Origin: Hofstenia miamia
Taxonomy: Eukaryota > Xenacoelomorpha > Acoela
Length of the DNA: 64,000 nt
Direction of reading: 5' to 3'
Assembly: GCA_004352715.1 (NCBI GenBank)
Contig: SCFE01000023.1
Span: 2,030,372 to 2,094,371 of the forward strand
Below, piece by piece: positions 34,455-44,619 of the stretch. The position numbers were made by a program, and so were the translations under genes. Each line of letters opens with the position of its first letter. The stretch's first letter is position 1. A model generated the notes under the pieces. That model worked only from the letters and a program-made list of their open reading frames with translations. It did not search any database and had not been told where the DNA came from.

Positions 34455-35454
34455 NNNNNNNNNNNNNNNNNNNNNNNNNNNNNNNNNNNNNNNNNNNNNN
34501 NNNNNNNNNNNNNNNNNNNNNNNNNNNNNNNNNNNNNNNNNNNNNNNNNNNNNNNNNNNNNNNNNNNNNNNNNNNNNNNNNNNNNNNNNNNNNNNNNNNN
34601 NNNNNNNNNNNNNNNNNNNNNNNNNNNNNNNNNNNNNNNNNNNNNNNNNNNNNNNNNNNNNNNNNNNNNNNNNNNNNNNNNNNNNNNNNNNNNNNNNNNN
34701 NNNNNNNNNNNNNNNNNNNNNNNNNNNNNNNNNNNNNNNNNNNNNNNNNNNNNNNNNNNNNNNNNNNNNNNNNNNNNNNNNNNNNNNNNNNNNNNNNNNN
34801 NNNNNNNNNNNNNNNNNNNNNNNNNNNNNNNNNNNNNNNNNNNNNNNNNNNNNNNNNNNNNNNNNNNNNNNNNNNNNNNNNNNNNNNNNNNNNNNNNNNN
34901 NNNNNNNNNNNNNNNNNNNNNNNNNNNNNNNNNNNNNNNNNNNNNNNNNNNNNNNNNNNNNNNNNNNNNNNNNNNNNNNNNNNNNNNNNNNNNNNNNNNN
35001 NNNNNNNNNNNNNNNNNNNNNNNNNNNNNNNNNNNNNNNNNNNNNNNNNNNNNNNNNNNNNNNNNNNNNNNNNNNNNNNNNNNNNNNNNNNNNNNNNNNN
35101 NNNNNNNNNNNNNNNNNNNNNNNNNNNNNNNNNNNNNNNNNNNNNNNNNNNNNNNNNNNNNNNNNNNNNNNNNNNNNNNNNNNNNNNNNNNNNNNNNNNN
35201 NNNNNNNNNNNNNNNNNNNNNNNNNNNNNNNNNNNNNNNNNNNNNNNNNNNNNNNNNNNNNNNNNNNNNNNNNNNNNNNNNNNNNNNNNNNNNNNNNNNN
35301 NNNNNNNNNNNNNNNNNNNNNNNNNNNNNNNNNNNNNNNNNNNNNNNNNNNNNNNNNNNNNNNNNNNNNNNNNNNNNNNNNNNNNNNNNNNNNNNNNNNN
35401 NNNNNNNNNNNNNNNNNNNNNNNNNNNNNNNNNNNNNNNNNNNNNNNNNNNNNN
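34455..35454. other. Assembly gap of exactly 1000 N
   Basis: This round-number gap is likely of arbitrary length, placed between scaffolded contigs. Long open frames drawn across it are artefacts. Confidence 0.95.
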
Positions 35455-35778
35455 GATAACGCGTTATGGGGTCTGTTAAAGCCTAGAATCGTAGCAAGAA
35501 AAGCACAAAACAAAGAACACCTGAAAGGCGTTATTCAAGACGAATTTATGCAATTTCAAGTTGAAACTCTCCGAAAAATCAATGACAGAACGTTCAGACG
35601 AATGCGATTGTGTATTGAACTAGGAGGCCTTCAAGTTGATCCTTATGATTAATTTTTTACATGTTCCTTAGAATAATTGTTAGAAATTGCGTAATCGTTA
35701 CAATAAAGTTTTGAAATATATATTTTCTTTACCCTGTTTTCTTTTTATAGAAGTCGTTGTAACTTATGGGACAGACTG
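35455..35778 (+). mobile_element. mariner copy 3, 3' part only
   Basis: The contig starts inside the transposase (DNALWGLLKPRIVARKAQNK) and runs to the stop and the terminal repeat GTTGTAACTTATGGGACAGACTG, followed by TA at 35779. It matches copies 1 and 2, with a small insertion (CCTGAAAGG around 35520). The 5' part is hidden by the gap. Confidence 0.85.
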
Positions 35779-35977
35779 TACAGTCCTCTCTAAATAATCA
35801 ACAGTTCAGCCAACCAATTATATTTGAACTCATAAAACTGTTTTTTAATGACCAATATAATCGGCAATACCGTTCATTTGTAATTTAATGTCCCCTATAA
35901 TTACATTTTCAATGTGCCATATTTTTAGCAATTTAACAATTTTGCTTCTACTAAAAGTTAGCAATCTAAATACTTAG

Positions 35978-36097
35978 GCTGGAAAAGTAGATCTGAAAAA
36001 TCTCAATCTAGTACACGGACACCAAGGACCAGTAATTGATCTGAAGTGGAACCCTTACAACGACAACATACTAGCAAGCGCAGGTGATGATGGTCAC
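35978..36097 (+). CDS. CORO1: Coronin exon A (WD40 repeat 1) on the opposite strand
   Basis: The acceptor TACTTAG precedes 35978 and the donor CAC|GTAAGT follows 36097. The 40 residues begin AGKVDLKNLNLVHGHQGPVI and continue DLKWNPYNDNILASAGDDGH. This is the first WD repeat of coronins ('tGrvd.....v.GH.gpVlDi.WcP.ND..iAS.seD'). It starts and ends in phase 0 and follows perfectly on the residues FIILKHEE of the minus-strand exon ending at 21941. That exon-protein order is broken only by position and strand in this assembly. Confidence 0.93.
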
Positions 36098-36165
36098 GTA
36101 AGTATAAGCAAATCTTTACACCAAAGAAAATTTCTGAAAAAAAAATTTTTACCCAAATTCTTTAG

Positions 36166-36312
36166 ATTAGGATCTGGTTTATTTCTGATGAAGTCGATAC
36201 AAGTGACTTACAACCAATAAGAATATTAAAGCACCACATAAAAAGAGTTTGTATGTTGCAATGGCATCCAAGTGCTCAGAATATTTTGGCAGCATGTAGT
36301 TTTGATGGCAAG
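36166..36312 (+). CDS. CORO1: Coronin exon B (WD40 repeats 1-2)
   Basis: The acceptor TTCTTTAG precedes 36166 and the donor AAG|GTATGT follows 36312. The 49 residues read IRIWFISDEVDTSDLQPIRI, LKHHIKRVCMLQWHPSAQN, and ILAACSFDGK. They match coronin '..vWqip........p...l.gH.krv..v.WHPtA.nvLls.g.D'. The acidic variable stretch between the two repeats is typical of the family. Phase 0 at both ends, and contiguous in frame with exon A. Confidence 0.93.
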
Positions 36313-36504
36313 GTATGTCTTCAATCATGTTTCATGCCATACTATTATAGATTTAAAACTAATTTAATCAAATTTCCTTCTGATGATGCCAAAATATGTC
36401 ATTAGAAAATTCCACAATGTAAACATTGTGTTTTTCGAGATTTGATGTGCAATTGCTTTGTATTTGTTAATTACTGTTCAATATATACATATATATATAT
36501 ATAT

Positions 36505-36834
36505 ATATATTCTAAAAGGAAAACACATTGAACGTTTCGATTATATCATATAATCATCATCAGCAAATAATTTGCGGCAAAAATATTTTTACAATATATA
36601 AACTACACTAAAATTATAAAATAAAATCTAAAATAAATAAAAATACTTAGTTGGATTAATCTGTTTATTCAATAACTTTGTTTTGTCGATGTGGGTAATT
36701 TCAATGGCTTCTGCAATTTTTGTGTATTTTGTTCTTCTAATGATCTTAAAATTTTCAATATTGATATTATGAATGTGATTAAAAATTTCTGATGTTAAAT
36801 GGCCATTGATGTGCTCTTTGATTCGCGTATCAAA

Positions 36835-36850
<16 letters not shown>
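36505..36850 (-). pseudogene. Penelope-like element end and GIY-YIG tail
   Basis: The minus-strand frame 36628-36846 starts FDTRIKEHINGHLTSEIFN and continues IIRRTKYTKIAEAIEITHID. This is the C-terminal half of a Penelope GIY-YIG domain ('R..EH......h......i........Ea..I'). It ends with CTGATGATGATTATATGATA, TAATC and GAAACGTT (36563-36531, minus), then an (AT)n tract. The (AT)n tracts at 36490-36510 and 36838-36875 border the fragment. It sits in the coronin intron between exons B and C. Confidence 0.65.
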
Positions 36851-36877
<27 letters not shown>

Positions 36878-36884
36878 TACTATA

Positions 36885-37145
36885 CTATATACAGTGTTGT
36901 GTACGTGACCATAAAAATATAAATATACTACAAATCCATACTGTAATTTATATTATATATTATATATTTCCTTCTTATTTATACATCTTTATTCAAATGT
37001 AAAACTTTACTGAAACTAATGAGCTAATAAGTAAGTGTGTATTGATTGAACTAAGTCAAGAATTATTTATATTTCCGTTTAAAGTTATTCCATTAATAAC
37101 AATGTTTGAAAAAAATACTACAAAAGAAATTTAATTTATAGTTTA
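36885..37145. repeat. Partner of the inverted copy at 33985-34270
   Basis: See 33985-34270. The shared block starts at CAGTGTTG(T/G)(G/A)TACGTGACC and ends near TTTAATTTATAGTTTAC. Confidence 0.8.
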
Positions 37146-37380
37146 CTGAAGTAACAGTCTAAGAGAAGTAATGCATAAATAACGAATGAGTACATCCTGA
37201 TAGCAGCATTCTAGAAATTCCGCAAGACTCATTGAGGAAACATTCCTGCATCATGGGCTGTGTCGTATTCTTAAATAATGAGATTTATTATAAAATTTAA
37301 AGAAATATTAGAAACACATGAATGCCTCCAGATGTTTTAAATTACTTTGAATGCCAAAATTTATCATGCTCTAACTTTAG

Positions 37381-37548
37381 GTATCGTTTTGGAATGTGGA
37401 TAAAGGTGAATTGATACATGACATTGATTCGCATGAGGCCGAGGTCTTTGGTATAAGTTGGAATTACAATGGATCTCAAATTGCAACTGTTTGTAAAGAC
37501 AATAAACTCAGAATTTTTGACGCGCATACTGGTGAGAAATTGCAAGAG
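37381..37548 (+). CDS. CORO1: Coronin exon C (WD40 repeats 3-4)
   Basis: The acceptor TAACTTTAG precedes 37381 and the donor GAG|GTAACC follows 37548. The 56 residues read VSFWNVDKGELIHDIDSHEA, EVFGISWNYNGSQIATVCKD, and NKLRIFDAHTGEKLQE. This is the coronin run 'i.iWnv.tGe......H.d.iy.isWn.nGs...T.cKDk.lRv.D.r.g'. Phase 0 at both ends. The next residues expected in a coronin (aHEg) are those of the minus-strand exon starting at 13435. So this exon ought to splice to 13435, which is impossible in the assembled layout. Confidence 0.94.
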
Positions 37549-38569
37549 GTAACCTTTTCGAAGATACTTGATTTGCTTATTACGTTTTTTTATAGTGGAA
37601 TTATGCCCAAATTCATCCAATGTTACAACATATTAAGAAGTTAAACGAATCTATTCAAAATTAATCATAAATAATGAATTTTAGTGTCATGTAGTTATTG
37701 CTGTAACTCCGGTTTTAGCCTATCCTACGTAACCGTATTTAACGACAAGATATTGCTATTAACTATTTTCCTTTGCGTTCCGTTACCGTAAAAAATTTTT
37801 CATATAAAATACAGTAAAAACGACCTCATTTTAGTAAGCGTTCTTATTTCGTTTCTACGTTATTATGATGAGAAATATTGACATATTCTGATGTAGCCAC
37901 ACTTAGCAAGGACTATATAACTTATATAGCATACGGTTTACCAAAACACAACTAGTATATTTCGATCATTTCGGTGAATGAAACAGATAGAGGATTTGGT
38001 TGCGAAAAAAATTATTAAAAGTTGCTCCAAAAGTTGCGTAATTATTTCCAACAGATAGAGTTAGCAAATCGTGAGCAAAGATAATAATTATATGTTTTTC
38101 GAATGATACACCCTAAAATATTTACATTTCTGTGACTAAATGCGCCAAAAGGGGAAAATATAATATAAAACCAGTGGTTTGTTCATGTACAATGCGACTT
38201 TCCAATTAATGGTATGGTTGGCTTGATTTTCGCCATTAACTCTTGTGTAAAGTATCATGTTCCCCATTTCCGGATTTTATGCAAAAATTGTAATATTAAA
38301 ATCGATTAAGTTAATGCAACTTACCAGAATTTGTTTGACCAAATTTCGTCTGATTTTCACAAAATGGGTTAATCGGCTCGTTCTAAGTTCTAATTCAAAC
38401 AGCAACTGCAGTTTAATCAAGCTCCAATACGAAATTCATTGAAATTTTGCATAAAGTTCGGCGTGACAAACAAAAATTTCGTGTTCTGCAAATTTATCCA
38501 AAAATTAAAAAATCCAAATTCCAAGAAATTTTATAATGCATTTATCAATAGTGACTGCTTTTCTTTTAC
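37549..38569. other. Intron-like sequence, no gene recognised
   Basis: AT-rich. The frame 38257-38442 (plus) is unsupported. Confidence 0.4.
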
Positions 38570-39303
38570 TTGAAGATTGAATAAACATTTATAGTGAACC
38601 ATATGATAGTATCCTATTGACGAAAGGTATTTTAAATGCTTCTCTTATCTAACTATTGGTATTGTTTGATTAGATCTTGTAATTGTAAGAAGCTTTCTAT
38701 GCCTTAGGAAGTCTTCATTTAATGGATGTCTACTGTTTTTAACTATTCTGTAGCAGTCGGCAAGATCTTGTTTAAATAGCATTTCATTAGCTGATGTAGC
38801 ACACAGTTTGTGTAATTCGCTGTGAAACTTTTCAAAAGGTATTTATTAAGTTTTGTCGAAATATTTGGATCACTTCCATATACACTGAAACAGTAGCTTA
38901 TTCTACTTAGCGCTAATGATGCAAAGAAGTTAGTTCTAGATTCAATTGGATATCCTGCAGGTTTAAGATCTTCAAAAATATAGTTTAGTATCATCTGTAT
39001 ATCCGGGAATTATTGGGTATGGAGTAATTGGTCCTAAATCATCCGAGGCTATGCTAAAAACGTTTGGGACGCAACACTTCTTTGTGAGCCAGCTAAATTA
39101 TTAGCGAGAGTTTTCTGTAAGACAGCTTTCCAAGCTAGACGTTCTTCCGATCAGTAGTGAATAAATATAGCAACTTACATACATATGGAGATTCTATAAA
39201 TTGGCAACATTTTTCTGCAACAAATTCTTGGTCTACTGGTCAAACGCTTTAGAAAAATCGATTAGAATTGCATGGGCATCATCAAAATCCTTGTCAGCTA
39301 GTA
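38570..39303 (-). pseudogene. LINE reverse transcriptase remnant, cut by mariner copy 2
   Basis: On the minus strand, AHAILIDFSKAFDQ (about 39275-39234) is RT motif A. It is followed by a degraded middle (GPITPYPIIPGYTDDTKL near 39000) and the tail SRTNFFASLALSRISYCFSV YGSDP (38994 downward), then a histidine-leucine-rich end. Frameshifts are frequent. The mariner at 39304 interrupts its 5' side at a TA. Confidence 0.65.
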
Positions 39304-39858
39304 CAGTATGTCCCATAAGTTTATTAATGATAATTCTATGTCTATGTCAGATGTTAAGAGATGAATTTATTCCTGCTCTTCAAGCAAGACAGATATTATT
39401 ATCATCACATTTCCAACAAGATGGTGCTCCAGCACATACCCCCATAGCAACTCGTAATTTCTTAACAGATACCTTTCAGGATCGATGGGTTGGCAAATTT
39501 GGACTGATTCCTTGGCCAGCACGTAGTCCTGACCTCTCGTCCTGTGATAACGCGTTATGGGGTCTGTTAAAGCCTAGAATTAGCAAGAAAAGCACAAAAC
39601 AAAGAAAGAGTTATTCAAGAGGAATTTATGCGATTTCCAGTTGAAACTCTCCGAAAACTCAAGGACAGAACGTTCAGACGAATGCGATTGTGTATTGAAC
39701 TAGGAGCCCTTCAAGTTGATCTCTATGATTAATTTTTTACATGTTCCTTTTAATAATTGCTAGAAATTACATAATAGTTACAATAAAGTTTTGAAAAATA
39801 TATTTTCTTTACCTTGTTTTCTTTTTATAGAAGTCGTTGTAACTTATGGGACAGACTG
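39304..39858 (+). mobile_element. mariner-type transposon, internally deleted copy 2
   Basis: The ends CAGTATGTCCCATAAG and CAGTCTGTCCCATAAGTTAC (reverse complement at the right) are bordered by TA (39302-39303 and 39859-39860). At 555 bp it carries the same internal deletion as copy 1 and the same transposase C-terminal half (SSHFQQDGAPAHTPIATRNF). A frameshift near 39575 breaks the frame after GLLKPRI. Copy 2 and copy 1 share one flank but not the other. Confidence 0.9.
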
Positions 39859-40170
39859 TAATTGTAGTATTTTATGTTGCATTGTTAGTGTGAAGTTAGC
39901 CTTTCTATATGAAAATTGCACTAGATCACCACAATTAAGTATAGAAGGAGAAATATATTTGCAATGAGCAACATTTTCAAATAGTCTTGAAGATAATCGC
40001 GTTATGGGAATTCCTTCACTTCTCTAATTTTGAAACTTAGGATATTAAGATAGTATTGCACATGGATTTAACTTCTTTAATTTCAGATTAATTCCCATTA
40101 CCTGTTCCAATTGTATTTTTTTATTTAAAATGTCTTTGCAAATAGACTCTACTTCTTGTAATTTTGAAGA
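39859..40170. repeat. Flank duplicated (inverted) at 18040-18346
   Basis: Reverse complement of 18040-18346 at a few percent divergence or less. It ends close to the 1000-N gap. Confidence 0.85.
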
Positions 40171-40184
40171 ACTGTGGGGATATA

Positions 40185-41184
40185 NNNNNNNNNNNNNNNN
40201 NNNNNNNNNNNNNNNNNNNNNNNNNNNNNNNNNNNNNNNNNNNNNNNNNNNNNNNNNNNNNNNNNNNNNNNNNNNNNNNNNNNNNNNNNNNNNNNNNNNN
40301 NNNNNNNNNNNNNNNNNNNNNNNNNNNNNNNNNNNNNNNNNNNNNNNNNNNNNNNNNNNNNNNNNNNNNNNNNNNNNNNNNNNNNNNNNNNNNNNNNNNN
40401 NNNNNNNNNNNNNNNNNNNNNNNNNNNNNNNNNNNNNNNNNNNNNNNNNNNNNNNNNNNNNNNNNNNNNNNNNNNNNNNNNNNNNNNNNNNNNNNNNNNN
40501 NNNNNNNNNNNNNNNNNNNNNNNNNNNNNNNNNNNNNNNNNNNNNNNNNNNNNNNNNNNNNNNNNNNNNNNNNNNNNNNNNNNNNNNNNNNNNNNNNNNN
40601 NNNNNNNNNNNNNNNNNNNNNNNNNNNNNNNNNNNNNNNNNNNNNNNNNNNNNNNNNNNNNNNNNNNNNNNNNNNNNNNNNNNNNNNNNNNNNNNNNNNN
40701 NNNNNNNNNNNNNNNNNNNNNNNNNNNNNNNNNNNNNNNNNNNNNNNNNNNNNNNNNNNNNNNNNNNNNNNNNNNNNNNNNNNNNNNNNNNNNNNNNNNN
40801 NNNNNNNNNNNNNNNNNNNNNNNNNNNNNNNNNNNNNNNNNNNNNNNNNNNNNNNNNNNNNNNNNNNNNNNNNNNNNNNNNNNNNNNNNNNNNNNNNNNN
40901 NNNNNNNNNNNNNNNNNNNNNNNNNNNNNNNNNNNNNNNNNNNNNNNNNNNNNNNNNNNNNNNNNNNNNNNNNNNNNNNNNNNNNNNNNNNNNNNNNNNN
41001 NNNNNNNNNNNNNNNNNNNNNNNNNNNNNNNNNNNNNNNNNNNNNNNNNNNNNNNNNNNNNNNNNNNNNNNNNNNNNNNNNNNNNNNNNNNNNNNNNNNN
41101 NNNNNNNNNNNNNNNNNNNNNNNNNNNNNNNNNNNNNNNNNNNNNNNNNNNNNNNNNNNNNNNNNNNNNNNNNNNNNNNNNNNN
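40185..41184. other. Assembly gap of exactly 1000 N
   Basis: Second round-number gap. Together with 34455-35454 it isolates the contig 35455-40184 that carries the displaced coronin exons. Confidence 0.95.
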
Positions 41185-41254
41185 ATAACGATAAATGAGA
41201 ATTGGCTGTTCATTTTTGCACAATTGTATTGTAGAGTTCGCATGCACAAGGGTT

Positions 41255-41345
41255 CATGGGGCGTACGCAGGATTTTCTGACGGGGGACATTCCACCATGC
41301 CCCCCGGAGAATCCGATGTCAAGATTTTAATTGGCACGTTTGTTA
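41255..41345. repeat. MITE-like end (GGGGCGTACGCAGG type)
   Basis: GGGGCGTACGCAGGATTTTC followed by GGGGGACATT and CCCCCCGG resembles the ends of the short MITE at 29529. Only one end is identified. Confidence 0.35.
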
Positions 41346-41509
41346 GCCAATCAATAGCTCCAATAAATTTAGATTTTAAGCGTCTATCATTTATATATTC
41401 AATAAACTGGTGATAACGAAAATAGACCGCAGCCTGCTAATCTTTACACTTAATTTGTTAAGCCGTGGTAAGTTTGAGCCACATAAAGTAGTTTTATAAA
41501 TTAATGACA

Positions 41510-42500
41510 TTCAATTTTTGATACCTATGTTATATAAAAATATATTTAGGAACACGATAAATAATACCTCACAACATAAACGTAATTTTTACGGCATTCA
41601 TATAAAGCAAGTTGATTCCTTTAAAGACGTTGGAATTATTTTCGATTCACATTTAAATTTTGAAAAGCAATTAAATCATATTATTAGAAAAATGCCCATA
41701 TCGATTAAAGCAATGCACTTAGTTTCTCAAAAACTTCCAACTAAAGCAAAATTTAATTAATTCATACTCTAGTATTAAGTCAATTCAACTATGCGAATAT
41801 ACTCTTCACAGATATATACAAAAAATTACTCAGAAAATTTCAGGTACAGCTAAATTGGGCTATCAAAGTAACAGATAATAATCATAGATTTAATAAGAAT
41901 AATGAATACATTAAAATCTCAAACTTATTTCTACATCTACAATGCTATATCCATATAAATGTCCTAAAGATATTCTTCAAAATAATTAATAATACTTTCC
42001 CAAATAACAAAAATGACTTTATTTCCAAAAAAAAAAATTATAACTCATAACATAAAGACTATGTTATCTGTATAAATGTAATATAAATTCACAATAATTT
42101 ACTGTAGAGAGAACAATTTAAGTTTTGCCTCATAACTTTACATCAGTTTAATGAAATACCACAAGACTTAAAATTAAGAAATCACAAGACCGTCTAAAAT
42201 ATCAACATGATTATTAAAGCAAGCAATGTTAATATTATGTAGACCATTATTTGATATTTTAAACCAAAGTATTTCTGAGAGTCATAATTAATAAGCAAAA
42301 TACAAGAACACATTAAATTGAACCAATCAGGTATAAGAAGCGAATAATGAAAAACTATTTTCTAAACACAGCTATTAATATATGGAAGGAATTACTAAAC
42401 TAGATCAAACAAATAAATACTTTAAAAAACTTTAAGATTGATATTAACAAATACTTTTGCACCTTCAAAATAAAAAGACTGAAATGGTGAGGTTATAAAT
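41510..42500 (+). pseudogene. LINE ORF2 thumb/C-terminal remnant
   Basis: The plus-strand frame 41518-41757 reads RNFYGIHIKQVDSFKDVGII and FDSHLNFEKQLNHIIRKMPI, the post-RT block 'v..fkyLGi.fd..l.f..Hi..i..k....'. Further decayed text continues to about 42480, ending in the ORF2-tail style. Stops are abundant. The single N at 42684 is followed by a repeat of about 30 bases from 42251. Confidence 0.65.
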
Positions 42501-42684
42501 TGTACAATCCTGATTACTCTATTAATAGAAACTAACATCGCCATAACCCAAGTTACTAGTCATTATTTTTTGTGATTATTTTTTGTTTTGTTTTATTTTG
42601 TTTGAAATTTTTTTCTTGACCCTTTCAGAAATATTATCAGTATTTTTATTGTCCAAATAATTTCTGAATGTATAAATTTCTTCN

Positions 42685-43800
42685 GATATTTTAAACCAAA
42701 GTATTTCTGAGAGTGATTTCCGAATGATTTGAAAAAGTACCATACTTATACATAAAAAGGTGATACTGAATAAGCAATAAATTATAAACCAATTTCAGTA
42801 CTTCCAATACTAACCAATACTAATGAAGATATTTGAATAAATAATATATAGCTAAATAAATAATCATATTGAGAAACATAATTTACTTCGATCATTACAA
42901 TTTGGACTTAAAAATATTTTCTCAACAAATGATACTCTAATTCATTTCCTAGATGATTGGAGAAATTATATTGACAAAAACCAAAGTGCATTCATTTTAT
43001 CTCTAGATTTATCAAAGGCATTCAATTAAATTGATCCTAATATTCTAATAAATAAACTGCAACAAATATACAATTTTGAAGAATAAGTAATAATTAGATC
43101 TTATTTAAATGACAAACAAAAATGCTTAAGAATTAAAAACATAACATCTCATTCAATGAAATTAACCATGGAACTCCAAACGTTCAGTGCTAGATGAGAA
43201 ATTACCCATACAAGTAAACAATAAAATTATTGAAGAAAAAAATCTAATTGTATACCTAGGCATTGTTTTAAAATATATTTATATTTAAAGAATATGTAAA
43301 TAAAATAATGAAAAATAGCTCAAGGAATCAAAGTTTTATGTAAATTACAAAGTTTTATACCAATAAATTTGAAAAATTATGGCCTTGACAACACATACTT
43401 TTCCCCAATATTTATTTCATCATGTCTATTGAGAAACTTGCCAAAAGATCAAAAAATATGGAGTTTAGCTATCATTTGTGAAAATTGCAATCAAGAAAAT
43501 ATCAGAAGAATTTAAATTTTTTTATTAGACTATTTACAAAAACTAAAAACCCTACAAAATTAGATCAAAAGAAGAACTTTCATCAAAACTACATATTAGA
43601 ATAAATTGCTATAGAAATTAAAATTTACAAAAATGAATAAGAAGAACTGTTTTATAAATTATTGCATAGATTTATGAAGCAAATTATCACCTGCAATTAA
43701 AAACGAATTTAAGTTTAAGGAATTTAAGAAAAAAACTTATTTGGATATTCAAAGAATAAAATCTGTAGCTAAGTAATATTAATTTGCAACTAAATGGATG
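42685..43800 (+). pseudogene. LINE reverse transcriptase remnant
   Basis: At 42895-43030 the plus strand reads LQFGLKNIFSTNDTLIHFLD and AFILSLDLSKAFN, covering RT motifs with the first catalytic aspartate region (motif A, 'lDLSKAFD' with D changed to N at the end). An in-frame stop follows at 43027. Later fragments (NCIPRHCFKIY, about 43225) correspond to the thumb. The copy is dead. Confidence 0.7.
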
Positions 43801-43869
43801 TATAGAAAAACAGATTATTTTAAACCTTAATAAGTAATTTTATTATTTTAGGAAGGATAATCCTAAAGT

Positions 43870-44583
43870 AAAGCTCTTATTTTCGCACTTGTATTGAGTC
43901 ATTTCACGTATGCATGTATACTATTAAATGGGCTATGTATAGCAGAAATTGAGAGGTTAAACAGGATTTTTAACTGGTCGATTACAACATTATTCAATAT
44001 CAGTAAACAAAACATAAACGAGAAACTGCAAGAACTGCAAATACTATCGCCAAAATATTATATTCAATATGCAAGTCTTGTAGAAATCTATAAACACAAA
44101 AATAGAATTAAAAAATCCTTAGGTTTTCTAAACATTTACCTTAGAAACCATATCCGTACAAATAAATGCATAAGTATCTGCAAGATACAAAGTTCAGCAT
44201 GGCAGAAGTCATACACAACAATTTCATGCAATGGCTGGAACAGACTTTCTCAGGAAATTAGAAGTGCTGAATCATTAAATATTTTCAAAAGGAAATTAAA
44301 ACAAAATCTACTTGCACACCAAAAAATCTTAAGTACCTCAAAACGCTTAAACACCTGGCAAAATGTATTATAGTGTAGTTTATAATTTTAAATGTGTTTC
44401 TAATGTGTGTGTGTATTTTTAGTGTGGCATATTTTTAATCAATTTTATTTTAATGTGTTGTAGCTTAGTTAATTTTAATTGTACATTATTTGTAAATTTG
44501 TATATATGTAAATACTAATATGAATTGCAAAATTGTATATATGCAGCAATGTGCAAAAATTAACAGAATATAGCTATTGAAGA

Positions 44584-44617
<34 letters not shown>
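43870..44617 (+). pseudogene. LINE 3' end with (ATT)n tail
   Basis: The plus-strand frame 43894-44370 reads LSHFTYACILLNGLCIAEIE, RLNRIFNWSITTLFNISKQ, ILSPKYYIQYASLVEIYKH, and WNRLSQEIRSAESLNIFKRK. It is a 159-codon ORF2 C terminus of the same general type as copies at 23.6 and 25.3 kb ('fNW.i.tL', 'yyIQY.Sl..i.k'). It ends with a short 3' UTR and an (ATT)n run at 44586-44617. This and 42685-43800 may be one element. Confidence 0.75.

Positions 44618-44619
<2 letters not shown>

Noticed and set aside
34332-35652. Very long open frames across the 1000-N gap (and likewise at 40045-41280)
   Set aside because: They exist only because N codons are not counted as stops; the real sequence on either side is LINE tail, mariner or mariner flank.
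35978-37548. A second, independent WD40 gene on the plus strand
   Set aside because: The three exons are exactly the coronin segment missing from the minus-strand set, with matching phases and no duplicated blades.
18347-39858. A simple inversion between the two oppositely oriented mariner copies as the cause of the split coronin
   Set aside because: Inverting 18.9-39.3 kb would put the WD exons right but turn the N-terminal exon (21941-22120) the wrong way, so a single inversion does not restore the gene.
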